Made by a program: the position numbers and the translations under genes
The notes under the pieces: generated by a model
The model's database searches: none
Told to the model about the DNA's origin: nothing
Seen by the model: the letters and a program-made list of their open reading frames with translations, nothing else
Shown: positions 34,794-47,770 of the stretch, in pieces
Numbering within the stretch: position 1 is the stretch's first letter
Layout: each line of letters starts with the position of its first letter
Assembly: GCF_023091745.1 (NCBI RefSeq)
Contig: NW_026291792.1
Span: forward strand, 372,001 to 436,000
Reading direction: 5' to 3'
DNA from: Budorcas taxicolor
Lineage: Eukaryota > Chordata > Mammalia > Artiodactyla > Bovidae
DNA length: 64,000 bases

Positions 34794-35495
34794 ATGACGT
34801 CTGTCAGGCAAATTCCGGGCGCTCACGGAGTCAGCATCCGTGTGTGTGGGGCTGCAGACCCCAGCCAGGGGCCCTGGGAGCCTGGTGCTCTCCGTGCTGT
34901 GCTTAGTCTGGAAGGCCGAGCAACCGCTGTAAGAGCCCTGCAGTTGCCATTCCCTGCCCTATGACAGAGCTCTCACTGCTGGAGCCCTTGGCAGTGTGCA
35001 ACACACCGGCCTCTAAAGCCACTGCAAGGATGCCCGGGGACTAGGTGCAAAGGCAAGGCAGGAGTGGAGCCGAGGCCAGGAAGGCGCCAGTAGCATCTCC
35101 CAGTCTCGCGCAGCCTGCTCCTTCCTGGTCAGGAAGCCTAGACGCGAGGCAAGTCTGGGCAAGGCTCGCCCAGGGCAGAGCAGCCCCACGCCAGCAACTC
35201 TGCCAGATCTGGCCTCTGAGCAGAGCTGGAGCTCTGCCGTACTGGAGGCGCACTGGGCTCCGGCCAAGAAGTGATCGCAGCCGCACGCAGCTGGGCTGCC
35301 TCCTCTTCCCCCGAGGAGGCTCGCTTCCCGCATGCTGTGCACTAGGCTTCCAGGCGGGGGCGCCCCGCGCTTCCTGCAGGTCTCGGCTCAGGGGCTGCTT
35401 CCCCTGAGCTGGGGCTGTGGGCGGGAGCCCAGACACGCAGGGGCAGGCCCCAACCACCTGCACACGTCTCTGCTGGGGAGGAGAGCCCCAGGGAA
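34794..35495 (+). repeat. Chimeric beta-start alpha monomer (phase switch)
   Basis: The preceding monomer ends as alpha, and this one opens as beta (CAGGCAAATTCCGGG). It turns into alpha at CGCTCACGGAGTCAGCATCC. The last beta-specific base is at 34,816 and the first alpha-specific base at 34,820, so the crossover is confined to the three G residues between them. The rest is alpha-2 (GATGCCCGGGG, TCTGGGCAAGG). The next monomer is a normal beta at 35,496. This event is independent of the one at 3,984 because the breakpoint differs. Confidence 0.9.
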
Positions 35496-38400
35496 ATGAC
35501 GTCTGTCAGGCAAATTCCGGGTGCCCACGGAGTCAGCCTCCGGGTGTGTGGGGCTGCAGACCACAGCCAGGGGACCTGGGAGCCTTGTGCTCTCGGTGCG
35601 GCGCTGAGTCTGGGCGGCCAAGCAACCGCTGGAGGAGCCCTGCACTTGCCCTCCCCTTCCTCTAATAGAGCCCTCACAGCTGGAGCGCTGGCAGGGTGCA
35701 AGCTACCGACCCCAAAGCCGTCCCCAAGGACGCCTGGGGCCTGGCTGCAAAGGCAAGGCAGGAGCGGAGCTGAGGCCAGGAAGGCGCCAGTGGCCTCTCC
35801 CAGCATCGCACAGCCTGCTCCTTCCTGGGCAGGAAGGCTAGCAGCGAGGCAAGCCTGGGCGACTCTCGCCCACGGCAGAGCTGCCTCCCGCAAGCCACTT
35901 GACTAGATCCGGCCTCTGAGAAGAGCTGGAGCTCTGCGGTACTGGACGCGCACTCGGCTCCGCCCAAGCAGGGATTGCAGCTGCAAGCGGCTTGGCTCCC
36001 TCGACTCTTCCCAAGGAGGCTCGCGTCCCCGCGAACTGTGCACGTGGCTTCCAGGCAGGGACGCCCCGCGCCTCCTGCAGGTCTTGGCTCAGGGGCTGCT
36101 TCCCCTGAGCTGGGGCTGTGGGCGGGAGCCCAGACACGCAGGGGCAGCCCCAACCTCCTGCACACGTCTCTGCAGGGGAGGAGAGCACTCGGGAAATGAC
36201 GACGGTCAGGCACCTTCTGGGCGCTCACGGAGTCAGCATCCGGGTGTGTGGGGCTGCAGACCCCAGCCAGGGGCGCTGGGAGCCTGGTGCTCTCTGTGCT
36301 GTGCTTAGTCTGGAAGGCCGAGCAACCGCTGTAAGAGCCCTGCAGTTGCCATTCCCTGCCCTATGACAGAGCTCTCACTGCTGGAGCCCTTGGCAGTGTG
36401 CAACACACCGGCCTCTAAAGCCACTGCAAGGATGCCTGGGGACTAGGTGCAAAGGCAAGGCAGGAGTGGAGCCGAGGCCAGGAAGGCGCCAGTAGCGTCT
36501 CCCAGTCTCGCGCAGCCTGCTCCTTCCTGGTCAGGAAGCCTAGACGCGAGGCAAGTCTGGCAAGGCTCATCCAGGGCAGAGCAGCCCCACGCCAGCAACT
36601 CTGCCAGATCTGGCCTCTGAGCAGAGCTGGAGCTCTGCCGTCCTGGAGGCGCACTGGGCTCCGGCCAAGAAGTGATCGCAGCCGCACGCAGCTGGGCTGC
36701 TCCTCTTCCCCCGAGGAGGCTCGCTTCCCGCATGCTGTGCACTAGGCTTCCAGGCGGGGGCGCCCCGCGCTTCCTGCAGGTCTCGGCTCAGGGGCTGCTT
36801 CCCCTGAGCTGGGGCTGTGGGCGGGAGCCCAGACACGCAGGGGCAGGCCCCAACCACCTGCACACGTCTCTGCTGGGGAGGAGAGCCCCAGGGAAATGAC
36901 GTCTGTCAGGCAAATTCCGGGTGCCCACGGAGTCAGCCTCCGGGTGTGTGGGGCTGCAGACCACAGCCAGGGGACCTGGGAGCCTTGTGCTCTCGGTGCG
37001 GCGCTGAGTCTGGGCGGCCAAACAACCGCTGGAGGAGCCCTGCACTTGCCCTCCCCTTCCTCTAATAGAGCCCTCACAGCTGGAGCCCTGGCTGGGTGCA
37101 AGCCACCGACCCCAAAGCCGTCCCCAAGGACGCCTGGGGCCTGGCTGCAAAGGCAAGGCAGGAGCGGAGCTGAGGCCCGGAAGGCGCCAGTGGCCTCTCC
37201 CAGCATCGCACAGCCTGCTCCTTCCTGGGCAGGAAGGCTAGCAGCGAGGCAAGCCTGGGCGACTCTCGCCCACGGCAGAGCTGCCTCGCGCAAGCAACTT
37301 GACTAGATCCGGCCTCTGAGAAGAACTGTAGCTCTGCGGTACTGGACGCGCACTCGGCTCCGCCCAAGCAGGGATTGCAGCTGCAAGCGACTTGGCTCCC
37401 TCGACTCTTCCCAAGGAGGCTCGCGTCCCCGCGAACTGTGCACGTGGCTTCCAGGCAGGGACGCCCCGCGCCTCCTGCAGGTCTTGGCTCAGGGGCTGCT
37501 TCCCCTGAGCTGGGGCTGTGGGCGGGAGCCCAGACACGCAAGGGCAGCCCCAACCTCCTGCACACGTCTCTGCAGGGGAGGAGAGAACTCGGGAAATGAC
37601 GTCTGTCAGGCACCTTCTGGGCGCTCACGGAGTCAGCATCCGGGTGTGTGGGGCTGCAGACCCCAGCCAGGGGCGCTGGGAGCCTGGTGCTCTCTGTGCT
37701 GTGCTTAGTCTGGAAGGCCGAGCAACCGCTGTAAGAGCCCTGCAGTTGCCATTCCCTGCCCTATGACAGAGCTCTCACTGCTGGAGCCCTTGGCAGTGTG
37801 CAACACACCGGCCTCTAAAGCCACTGCAAGGATGCCTGGGGACTAGGTGCAAAGGCAAGGCAGGAGTGGAGCCGAGGCCAGGAAGGCGCCAGTAGCGTCT
37901 CCCAGTCTCGCGCAGCCTGCTCCTTCCTGGTCAGGAAGCCTAGACGCGAGGCAAGTCTGGCAAGGCTCATCCAGGGCAGAGCAGCCCCACGCCAGCAACT
38001 CTGCCAGATCTGGCCTCTGAGCAGAGCTGGAGCTCTGCCGTCCTGGAGGCGCACTGGGCTCCGGCCAAGAAGTGATCGCAGCCGCACGCAGCTGGGCTGC
38101 TCCTCTTCCCCCGAGGAGGCTCGCTTCCCGCATGCTGTGCACTAGGCTTCCAGGCGGGGGCGCCCCGCGCTTCCTGCAGGTCTCGGCTCAGGGGCTGCTT
38201 CCCCTGAGCTGGGGCTGTGGGCGGGAGCCCAGACACGCAGGGGCAGGCCCCAACCACCTGCACACGTCTCTGCTGGGGAGGAGAGCCCCAGGGAAATGAC
38301 GTCTGTCAGGCAAATTCCGGGTGCCCACGCAGTCAGCCTCCGGGTGGGTGGGGCTGCAGACCACAGCCAGGGGACCTGGGAGCCTTGTGCTCTCGGTGTG

Positions 38401-41094
38401 GCGCTGAGTCTGGGCGGCCAAGCAACCGCTGGAGGAGCCCTGCACTTGCCCTCCCCTTCCTCTAATAGAGCCCTCACAGCTGGAGCGCTGGCAGGGTGCA
38501 AGCTACCGACCCCAAAGCCGTCCCCAAGGACGCCTGGGGCCTGGCTGCAAAGGCAAGGCAGGAGCGGAGCTGAGGCCAGGAAGGCGCCAGTGGCCTCTCC
38601 CAGCATCGCACAGCCTGCTCCTTCCTGGGCAGGAAGGCTAGCAGCGAGGCAAGCCTGGGCGACTCTCGCCCACAGCAGAGCTGCCTCGTGCAAGCAACTT
38701 GACTAGATCCGGCCTCTGAGAAGAGCTGTAGCTCTGCGGTACTGGACGCGCACTCGGCTCCCCCCAAGCAGGGATTGCAGCTGCAAGCGGCTTGGCTCCC
38801 TCGACTCTTCCCAAGGAGGCTCGCGTCCCCGCGAACTGTGCACGTGGCTTCCAGGCAGGGACGCCCCGCGCCTCCTGCAGGTCTTGGCTCAGGGGCTGCT
38901 TCCCCTGAGCTGGGGCTGTGGGCGGGAGCCCAGACACGCAAGGGCAGCCCCAACCTCCTGCACACGTCTCTGCAGGGGAGGAGAGCACTCGGGAAATGAC
39001 GTCTGTCAGGCACCTTCTGGGCGCTCACGGAGTCAGCATCCGGGTGTGTGGGGCTGCAGACCCCAGCCAGGGGCCCTGGGAGCCTGGTGCTCTCTGTGCT
39101 GTGCTTAGTCTGGAAGGCCGAGCAACCGCTGTAAGAGCCCTGCAGTTGCCATTCCCTGCCCTATGACAGAGCTCTCACTGCTGGAGCCCTTGGCAGTGTG
39201 CAACACACCGGCCTCTAAAGCCACTGCAAGGATGCCTGGGGACTAGGTGCAAAGGCAAGGCAGGAGTGGAGCCGAGGCCAGGAAGGCGCCAGTAGCGTCT
39301 CCCAGTCTCGCGCAGCCTGCTCCTTCCTGGTCAGGAAGCCTAGACGCGAGGCAAGTCTGGCAAGGCTCATCCAGGGCAGAGCAGCCCCACGCCAGCAACT
39401 CTGCCAGATCTGGCCTCTGAGCAGAGCTGGAGCTCTGCCGTCCTGGAGGCGCACTGGGCTCCGGCCAAGAAGTGATCACAGCCGCACGCAGCTGGGCTGC
39501 TCCTCTTCCCCCGAGGAGGCTCGCTTCCCGCATGCTGTGCACTAGGCTTCCAGGCGGGGGCGCCCCGCGCTTCCTGCAGGTCTCGGCTCAGGGGCTGCTT
39601 CCCCTGAGCTGGGGCTGTGGGCGGGAGCCCAGACACGCAGGGGCAGGCCCCAACCACCTGCACACGTCTCTGCTGGGGAGGAGAGCCCCAGGGAAATGAC
39701 GTCTGTCAGGCAAATTCCGGGTGCCCACGGAGTCAGCCTCCGGGTGTGTGGGGCTGCAGACCACAGCCAGGGGACCTGGGAGCCTTGTGCTCTCGGTGCG
39801 GCGCTGAGTCTGGGCGGCCAAACAACCGCTGGAGGAGCCCTGCACTTGCCCTCCCCTTCCTCTAATAGAGCCCTCACAGCTGGAGCGCTGGCTGGGTGCA
39901 AGCCACCGACCCCAAAGCCGTCCCCAAGGACGCCTGGGGCCTGGCTGCAAAGGCAAGGCAGGAGCGGAGCTGAGGCCAGGAAGGCGCCAGTGGCCTCTCC
40001 CAGCATCGCACAGCCTGCTCCTTCCTGGGCAGGAAGGCTAGCAGCGAGGCAAGCCTGGGCGACTCTCGCCCACGGCAGAGCTGCCTCGCGCAAGCCACTT
40101 GACTAGATCCGGCCTCTGAGAAGAGCTGGAGCTCTGCGGTACTGGACGCGCACTCGGCTCCGCCCAAGCAGGGATTGCAGCTGCAAGCGGCTTGGCTCCC
40201 TCGACTCTTCCCAAGGAGGCTCGCGTCCCCGCGAACTGTGCACGTGGCTTCCAGGCAGGGACGCCCCGCGCCTCCTGCAGGTCTTGGCTCAGGGGCTGCT
40301 TCCCCTGAGCTGGGGCTGTGGGCGGGAGCCCAGACACGCAGGGGCAGCCCCAACCTCCTGCACACGTCTCTGCAGGGGAGGAGAGAACTCGGGAAATGAC
40401 GACGGTCAGGCACCTTCTGGGCGCTCACGGAGTCAGCATCCGGGTGTGTGGGGCTGCAGACCCCAGCCAGGGGCGCTGGGAGCCTGGTGCTCTCTGTGCT
40501 GTGCTTAGTCTGGAAGGCCGAGCAACCGCTGTAAGAGCCCTGCAGTTGCCATTCCCTGCCCTATGACAGAGCTCTCACTGCTGGAGCCCTTGGCAGTGTG
40601 CAACACACCGGCCTCTAAAGCCACTGCAAGGATGCCTGGGGACTAGGTGCAAAGGCAAGGCAGGAGTGGAGCCGAGGCCAGGAAGGCGCCAGTAGCGTCT
40701 CCCAGTCTCGCGCAGCCTGCTCCTTCCTGGTCAGGAAGCCTAGACGCGAGGCAAGTCTGGCAAGGCTCATCCAGGGCAGAGCAGCCCCACGCCAGCAACT
40801 CTGCCAGATCTGGCCTCTGAGCAGAGCTGGAGCTCTGCCGTCCTGGAGGCGCACTGGGCTCCGGCCAAGAAGTGATCGCAGCCGCACGCAGCTGGGCTGC
40901 TCCTCTTCCCCCGAGGAGGCTCGCTTCCCGCATGCTGTGCACTAGGCTTCCAGGCGGGGGCGCCCCGCGCTTCCTGCAGGTCTCGGCTCAGGGGCTGCTT
41001 CCCCTGAGCTGGGGCTGTGGGCGGGAGCCCAGACACGCAGGGGCAGCCCCAACCTCCTGCACACGTCTCTGCAGGGGAGGAGAGAACTCGGGAA
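35496..41094 (+). repeat. Regular alternation, run 4 (8 monomers)
   Basis: Betas start at 35496, 36896, 38296 and 39696; alphas at 36196, 37596, 38996 and 40396. Spacing is 700 bp except the last alpha (699 bp), whose tail has switched to beta type. Beta 38296 has several private changes: CCCACGCAGTCAGCC, CCGGGTGGGTGG, CGGTGTGGCGC, CCCACAGCAGAGC and CTCGTGCAAGC. Beta 35496 shares CTCCCGCAAGCC and the CAGGGTGCAAGCTACC form with beta 13085, 22,411 bp upstream. Confidence 0.9.
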
Positions 41095-41794
41095 ATGACG
41101 ACGGTCAGGCACCTTCTGGGCGCTCACGGAGTCAGCATCCGGGTGTGTGGGGCTGCAGACCCCAGCCAGGGGCGCTGGGAGCCTGGTGCTCTCTGTGCTG
41201 TGCTTAGTCTGGAAGGCCGAGCAACCGCTGTAAGAGCCCTGCAGTTGCCATTCCCTGCCCTATGACAGAGCTCTCACTGCTGGAGCCCTTGGCAGTGTGC
41301 AACACACCGGCCTCTAAAGCCACTGCAAGGATGCCTGGGGACTAGGTGCAAAGGCAAGGCAGGAGTGGAGCCGAGGCCAGGAAGGCGCCAGTAGCGTCTC
41401 CCAGTCTCGCGCAGCCTGCTCCTTCCTGGTCAGGAAGCCTAGACGCGAGGCAAGTCTGGCAAGGCTCATCCAGGGCAGAGCAGCCCCACGCCAGCAACTC
41501 TGCCAGATCTGGCCTCTGAGCAGAGCTGGAGCTCTGCCGTCCTGGAGGCGCACTGGGCTCCGGCCAAGAAGTGATCGCAGCCGCACGCAGCTGGGCTGCT
41601 CCTCTTCCCCCGAGGAGGCTCGCTTCCCGCATGCTGTGCACTAGGCTTCCAGGCGGGGGCGCCCCGCGCTTCCTGCAGGTCTCGGCTCAGGGGCTGCTTC
41701 CCCTGAGCTGGGGCTGTGGGCGGGAGCCCAGACACGCAGGGGCAGGCCCCAACCACCTGCACACGTCTCTGCTGGGGAGGAGAGCCCCAGGGAA
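41095..41794 (+). repeat. Alpha following alpha (phase switch in the preceding tail)
   Basis: The monomer at 40,396 begins as alpha and stays alpha through GGTCTCGG at about 40,984. Its last bases are beta type (GGGCAGCCCCAACCTCC, CTCTGCAGGGGAGG, GAGAACTCGGG). The switch therefore lies between 40,984 and 41,047, in sequence shared by both classes. The result is alpha 40396 followed directly by alpha 41095, with a 699 bp spacing because the beta tail lacks one G. No other copy of this junction was seen, so it is an independent event. Confidence 0.88.
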
Positions 41795-44700
41795 ATGACG
41801 TCTGTCAGGCAAATTCCGGGTGCCCACGGAGTCAGCCTCCGGGTGTGTGGGGCTGCAGACCACAGCCAGGGGACCTGGGAGCCTTGTGCTCTCGGTGCGG
41901 CGCTGAGTCTGGGCGGCCAAACAACCGCTGGAGGAGCCCTGCACTTGCCCTCCCCTTCCTCTAATAGAGCCCTCACAGCTGGAGCGCTGGCTGGGTGCAA
42001 GCCACCGACCCCAAAGCCGTCCCCAAGGACGCCTGGGGCCTGGCTGCAAAGGCAAGGCAGGAGCGGAGCTGAGGCCAGGAAGGCGCCAGTGGCCTCTCCC
42101 AGCATCGCACAGCCTGCTCCTTCCTGGGCAGGAAGGCTAACAGCGAGGCAAGCCTGGGCGACTCTCGCCCACGGCAGAGCTGCCTCGCGCAAGCCACTTG
42201 ACTAGATCCGGCCTCTGAGAAGAGCTGGAGCTCTGCGGTACTGGACGCGCACTCGGCTCCGCCCAAGCAGGGATTGCAGCTGCAAGCGGCTTGGCTCCCT
42301 CGACTCTTCCCAAGGAGGCTCGCGTCCCCGCGAACTGTGCACGTGGCTTCCAGGCAGGGACGCCCCTCGCCTCCTGCAGGTCTTGTTTCAGGGGCTGCTT
42401 CCCCTGAGCTGGGGCTGTGGGCGGGAGCCCAGACACACAGGGGCAGCCCCAACCTCCTGCACACGTCTCTGCAAGGGAGGAGAGCACTCGGGAAATGACG
42501 TCTGTCAGGCACCTTCTGGGCGCTCACGGAGTCAGCATCCGGGTGTGTGGGGCTGCAGACCCCAGCCAGGGGCCCTGGGAGCCTGGTGCTCTCCGTGCTG
42601 TGCTTAGTCTGGAAGGCCGAGCAACCGCTGTAAGAGCCCTGCAGTTGCCATTCCCTGCCCTATGACAGAGCTCTCACTGCTGGAGCCCTTGGCAGTGTGC
42701 AACACACCGGCCTCTAAAGCCACTGCAAGGATGCCCGGGGACTAGGTGCAAAGGCAAGGCAGGAGTGGAGCCGAGGCCAGGAAGGCGCCAGTAGCATCTC
42801 CCAGTCTCGCGCAGCCTGCTCCTTCCTGGTCAGGAAGCCTAGACGCGAGGCAAGTCTGGGCAAGGCTCGCCCAGGGCAGAGCAGCCCCACGCCAGCAACT
42901 CTGCCAGATCTGGCCTCTGAGCAGAGCTGGAGCTCTGCCGTCCTGGAGGCGCACTGGGCTCCGGCCAAGAAGTGATCGCAGCCGCACGCAGCTGGGCTGC
43001 CTCCTCTTCCCCCGAGGAGGCTCGCTTCCCGCATGCTGTGCACTAGGCTTCCAGGCGGGGGCGCCCCGCGCTTCCTGCAGGTCTCGGCTCAGGGGCTGCT
43101 TCCCCTGAGCTGGGGCTGTGGGCGGGAGCCCAGACACGCAGGGGCAGGCCCCAACCACCTGCACACGTCTCTGCTGGGGAGGAGAGCCCCAGGGAAATGA
43201 CGTCTGTCAGGCAAATTCCGGGTGCCCACGGAGTCAGCCTCCGGGTGTGTGGGGCTGCAGACCACAGCCAGGGGACCTGGGAGCCTTGTGCTCTCGGTGC
43301 GGCGCTGAGTCTGGGCGGCCAAGCAACCGCTGGAGGAGCCCTGCACTTGCCCTCCCCTTCCTCTAATAGAGCCCTCACAGCTGGAGCGCTGGCAGGGTGC
43401 AAGCTACCGACCCCAAAGTCGTCCCCAAGGACGCCTGGGGCCTGGCTGCAAAGGCAAGGCAGGAGCGGAGCTGAGGCCAGGAAGGCGCCAGTGGCCTCTC
43501 CCAGCATCGCACAGCCTGCTCCTTCCTGGGCAGGAAGGCTAGCAGCGAGGCAAGCCTGGGCTACTCTCGCCCACGGCAGAGCTGCCTCGCGCAAGCCACT
43601 TGACTAGATCCGGCCTCTGAGAAGAGCTGGAGCTCTGCGGTACTGGACGCGCACTCGGCTCCGCCCAAGCAGGGATTGCAGCTGCAAGCGGCTTGGCTCC
43701 CTCGACTCTTCCCAAGGAGGCTCGCGTCCCCGCGAACTGTGCACGTGGCTTCCAGGCAGGGACGCCCCGCGCCTCCTGCAGGTCTTGGCTCAGGGGCTGC
43801 TTCCCCTGAGCTGGGGCTGTGGGCGGGAGCCCAGACACGCAGGGGCAGCCCCAACCTCCTGCACACGTCTCTGCAGGGGAGGAGAGCACTCGGGAAATGA
43901 CGACGGTCAGGCACCTTCTGGGCGCTCACGGAGTCAGCATCCGGGTGTGTGGGGCTGCAGACCCCAGCCAGGGGCGCTGGGAGCCTGGTGCTCTCTGTGC
44001 TGTGCTTAGTCTGGAAGGCCGAGCAACCGCTGTAAGAGCCCTGCAGTTGCCATTCCCTGCCCTATGACAGAGCTCTCACTGCTGGAGCCCTTGGCAGTGT
44101 GCAACACACCGGCCTCTAAAGCCACTGCAAGGATGCCTGGGGACTAGGTGCAAAGGCAAGGCAGGAGTGGAGCCGAGGCCAGGAAGGCGCCAATAGCGTC
44201 TCCCAGTCTCGCGCAGCCTGCTCCTTCCTGGTCAGGAAGCCTAGACGCGAGGCAAGTCTGGCAAGGCTCATCCAGGGCAGAGCAGCCCCACGCCAGCAAC
44301 TCTGCCAGATCTGGCCTCTGAGCAGAGCTGGAGCTCTGCCGTCCTGGAGGCGCACTGGGCTCCGGTCAAGAAGTGATCGCAGCCGCACGCAGCTGGGCTG
44401 CTCCTCTTCCCCCGAGGAGGCTCGCTTCCCGCATGCTGTGCACTAGGCTTCCAGGCGGGGGCGCCCCGCGCTTCCTGCAAGTCTCGGCTCAGGGGCTGCT
44501 TCCCCTGAGCTGGGGCTGTGGGCGGGAGCCCAGACACGCAGGGGCAGGCCCCAACCACCTGCACACGTCTCTGCTGGGGAGGAGAGCCCCAGGGAAATGA
44601 CGTCTGTCAGGCAAATTCCGGGTGCCCACGGAGTCAGCCTCCGTGTGTGTGGGGTTGCAGACCACAGCCAGGGGACCTGGGAGCCTTGTGCTCTCGGTGC

Positions 44701-46696
44701 GGCGCTGAGTCTGGGCGGCCAAACAACCGCTGGAGGAGCCCTGCACTTGCCCTCCCCTTCCTCTAATAGAGCCCTCACAGCTGGAGCGCTGGCTGGGTGC
44801 AAGCCACCGACCCCAAAGCCGTCCCCAAGGACGCCTGGGGCCTGGCTGCAAAGGCAAGGCAGGAGCGGAGCTGAGGCCCGGAAGGCGCCAGTGGCCTCTC
44901 CCAGCATCGCACAGCCTGCTCCTTCCTGGGCAGGAAGGCTAGCAGCGAGGCAAGCCTGGGCGACTCTCGCCCACAGCAGAGCTGCCTCGTGCAAGCAACT
45001 TGACTGGATCCGGCCTCTGAGAAGAGCTGGAGCTCTGCGGTACTGGACGCGCACTCGGCTCCGCCCAAGCAGGGATTGCAGCTGCAAGCGGCTTGGCTCC
45101 CTCGACTCTTCCCAAGGAGGCTCGCGTCCCCGCGAACTGTGCACGTGGCTTCCAGGCAGGGACGCCCCGCGCCTCCTGCAGGTCTTGGCTCAGGGGCTGC
45201 TTCCCCTGAGCTGGGGCTGTGGGCGGGAGCCCAGACACGCAAGGGCAGCCCCAACCTCCTGCACACGTCTCTGCAGGGGAGGAGAGCACTCGGGAAATGA
45301 CCTCTGTCAGGCACCTTCTGGGCGCTCACGGAGTCAGCATCCGGGTGTGTGGGGCTGCAGACCCCAGCCAGGGGCGCTGGGAGCCTGGTGCTCTCTGTGC
45401 TGTGCTTAGTCTGGAAGGCCGAGCAACCACTGTAAGAGCCCTGCAGTTGCCATTCCCTGCCCTATGACAGAGCTCTCACTGCTGGAGCCCTTGGCAGTGT
45501 GCAACACACCGGCCTCTAAAGCCACTGCAAGGATGCCTGGGGACTAGGTGCAAAGGCAAGGCAGGAGTGGAGCCGAGGCCAGGAAGGCGCCAGTAGCGTC
45601 TCCCAGTCTCGCGCAGCCTGCTCCTTCCTGGTCAGGAAGCCTAGACGCGAGGCAAGTCTGGCAAGGCTCATCCAGGGCAGAGCAGCCCCACGCCAGCAAC
45701 TCTGCCAGATCTGGCCTCTGAGCAGAGCTGGAGCTCTGCCGTCCTGGAGGCGCACTGGGCTCCGGCCAAGAAGTGATCGCAGCTGCACGCAGCTGGGCTG
45801 CTCCTCTTCCCCCGAGGAGGCTCGCTTCCCGCATGCTGTGCACTAGGCTTCCAGGCGGGGGCGCCCCGCGCTTCCTGCAGGTCTCGGCTCAGGGGCTGCT
45901 TCCCCTGAGCTGGGGCTGTGGGCGGGAGCCCAGACACGCAGGGGCAGGCCCCAACCACCTGCACACGTCTCTGCTGGGGAGGAGAGCCCCAGGGAAATGA
46001 CGTCTGTCAGGCAAATTCCGGGTGCCCACGGAGTCAGCCTCCGGGTGTGTGGGGCTGCAGACCACAGCCAGGGGACCTGGGAGCCTTGTGCTCTCGGTGC
46101 GGCGCTGAGTCTGGGCGGCCAAACAACCGCTGGAGGAGCCCTGCACTTGCCCTCCCCTTCCTCTAATAGAGCCCTCACAGCTGGAGCGCTGGCTGGGTGC
46201 AAGCCACCGACCCCAAAGCCGTCCCCAAGGACGCCTGGGGCCTGGCTGCAAAGGCAAGGCAGGAGCGGAGCTGAGGCCAGGAAGGCGCCAGTGGCCTCTC
46301 CCAGCATCGCACAGCCTGCTCCTTCCTGGGCAGGAAGGCTAGCAGCGAGGCAAGCCTGGGCGACTCTCGCCCACGGCAGAGCTGCCTCGCGCAAGCCACT
46401 TGACTAGATCCGGCCTCTGAGAAGAGCTGGAGCTCTGCGGTACTGGACGCGCACTCGGCTCCGCCCAAGCAGGGATTGCAGCTGCAAGCGGCTTGGCTCC
46501 CTCGACTCTTCCCAAGGAGGCTCGCGTCCCCGCGAACTGTGCACGTGGCTTCCAGGCAGGGACGCCCCTCGCCTCCTGCAGGTCTTGTCTCAGGGGCTGC
46601 TTCCACTAGCTGGGGCTGTGGGCGGGAGCCCAGACACGCAGGGGCAGGCCCCAACCACCTGCACACGTCTCTGCTGGGGAGGAGAGCCCCAGGGAA
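41795..46696 (+). repeat. Regular alternation, run 5 (7 monomers)
   Basis: Betas start at 41795, 43197, 44597 and 45997; alphas at 42495, 43897 and 45297. The tail of beta 41795 belongs to a distinctive form with CGCCCCTCGCCTCC and GGTCTTGTTTCAGG (42,361-42,390). Related tails with GGTCTTGTCTCAGG recur at 46.6, 47.3, 50.1 and 50.8 kb. Alpha 45297 and its copy at 48798 have TGACCTCT instead of TGACGTCT at the anchor. Beta 44597 and its copy at 48098 have CTCGTGCAAGC and TTGACTGGATCC. Confidence 0.9.
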
Positions 46697-47770
46697 ATGA
46701 TGTCTGTCAGGCAAATTCCGGGTGCCCACGGAGTCAGCCTCCGGGTGTGTGGGGCTGCAGACCACAGCCAGGGGACCTGGGAGCCTTGTGCTCTCGGTGC
46801 GGCGCTGAGTCTGGGCGGCCAAACAACCGCTGGAGGAGCCCTGCACTTGCCCTCCCCTTCCTCTAATAGAGCCCTCACAGCTGGAGCGCTGGCTGGGTGC
46901 AAGCCACCGACCCCAAAGCCGTCCCCAAGGACGCCTGGGGCCTGGCTGCAAAGGCAAGGCAGGAGCGGAGCTGAGGCCAGGAAGGCGCCAGTGGCCTCTC
47001 CCAGCATCGCACAGCCTGCTCCTTCCTGGGCAGGAAGGCTAGCAGCGAGGCAAGCCTGGGCGACTCTCGCCCACGGCAGAGCTGCCTCGCGCAAGCCACT
47101 TGACTAGATCTGGCCTCTGAGAAGAGCTGGAGCTCTGCGGTACTGGACGCGCACTCGGCTCCGCCCAAGCAGGGATTGCAGCTGCAAGCAGCTTGGCTCC
47201 CTCGACTCTTCCCAAGGAGGCTCGCGTCCCCGCGAACTGTGCACGTGGCTTCCAGGCAGGAACGCCCCTCGCCTCCTGCAGGTCTTGTCTCAGGGGCTGC
47301 TTCCACTGAGCTGGGGCTGTGGGCGGGAGCCCAGACACACAGGGGCAGCCCCAACCTCCTGCACACGTCTCTGCAAGGGAGGAGAGCACTCGGGAAATGA
47401 CGTCTGTCAGGCACCTTCTGGGCGCTCACGGAGTCAGCATCCGGGTGTGTGGGGCTGCAGACCCCAGCCAGGGGCCCTGGGAGCCTGGTGCTCTCCGTGC
47501 TGTGCTTAGTCTGGAAGGCCGAGCAACCGCTGTAAGAGCCCTGCAGTTGCCATTCCCTGCCCTATGACAGAGCTCTCACTGCTGGAGCCCTTGGCAGTGT
47601 GCAACACACCGGCCTCTAAAGCCACTGCAAGGATGCCCGGGGACTAGGTGCAAAGGCAAGGCAGGAGTGGAGCCGAGGCCAGGAAGGCGCCAGTAGCATC
47701 TCCCAGTCTCGCGCAGCCTGCTCCTTCCTGGTCAGGAAGCCTAGACGCGAGGCAAGTCTGGGCAAGGCTC
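44270..47770 (+). repeat. 3,501 bp tandem duplication, copy 1
   Basis: These bases match 47,771-51,271 at a constant offset of 3,501, five monomers. Copy 1 spans the end of alpha 43897, beta 44597, alpha 45297, beta 45997, the switched beta 46697 and most of alpha 47397. Rare variants shared by the two copies include CTTCCTGCAAGTCTCGG (44,474 / 47,975), CCGTGTGTGTGGGGTTGC, GAAATGACCTCTG and GAGCAACCACTG. Only two substitutions between the copies were noticed, so the duplication is young. Confidence 0.92.
46697..47396 (+). repeat. Beta following beta (phase switch)
   Basis: The preceding beta (45997) keeps its beta tail up to CTTCCACT at about 46,617. It then reads AGCTGGGG with one G missing against the sister tail at about 47,307, and continues with an alpha tail (CACGCAGGGGCAGGCCCC, GAGCCCCAGGG). 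The next monomer opens as beta again (CAGGCAAATTCC), so an alpha is missing. The switch lies at about 46,618-46,638, next to the lost base. The anchor here reads TGATGTCT, a form seen only at the two beta-beta junctions. Confidence 0.88.

Noticed and set aside
44443..45409. A 270-codon plus-strand frame and a 233-codon minus-strand frame that appear twice
   Set aside because: Both are duplicated exactly by the 3,501 bp tandem duplication and are extended versions of the usual repeat frames, made by single substitutions that remove stops.
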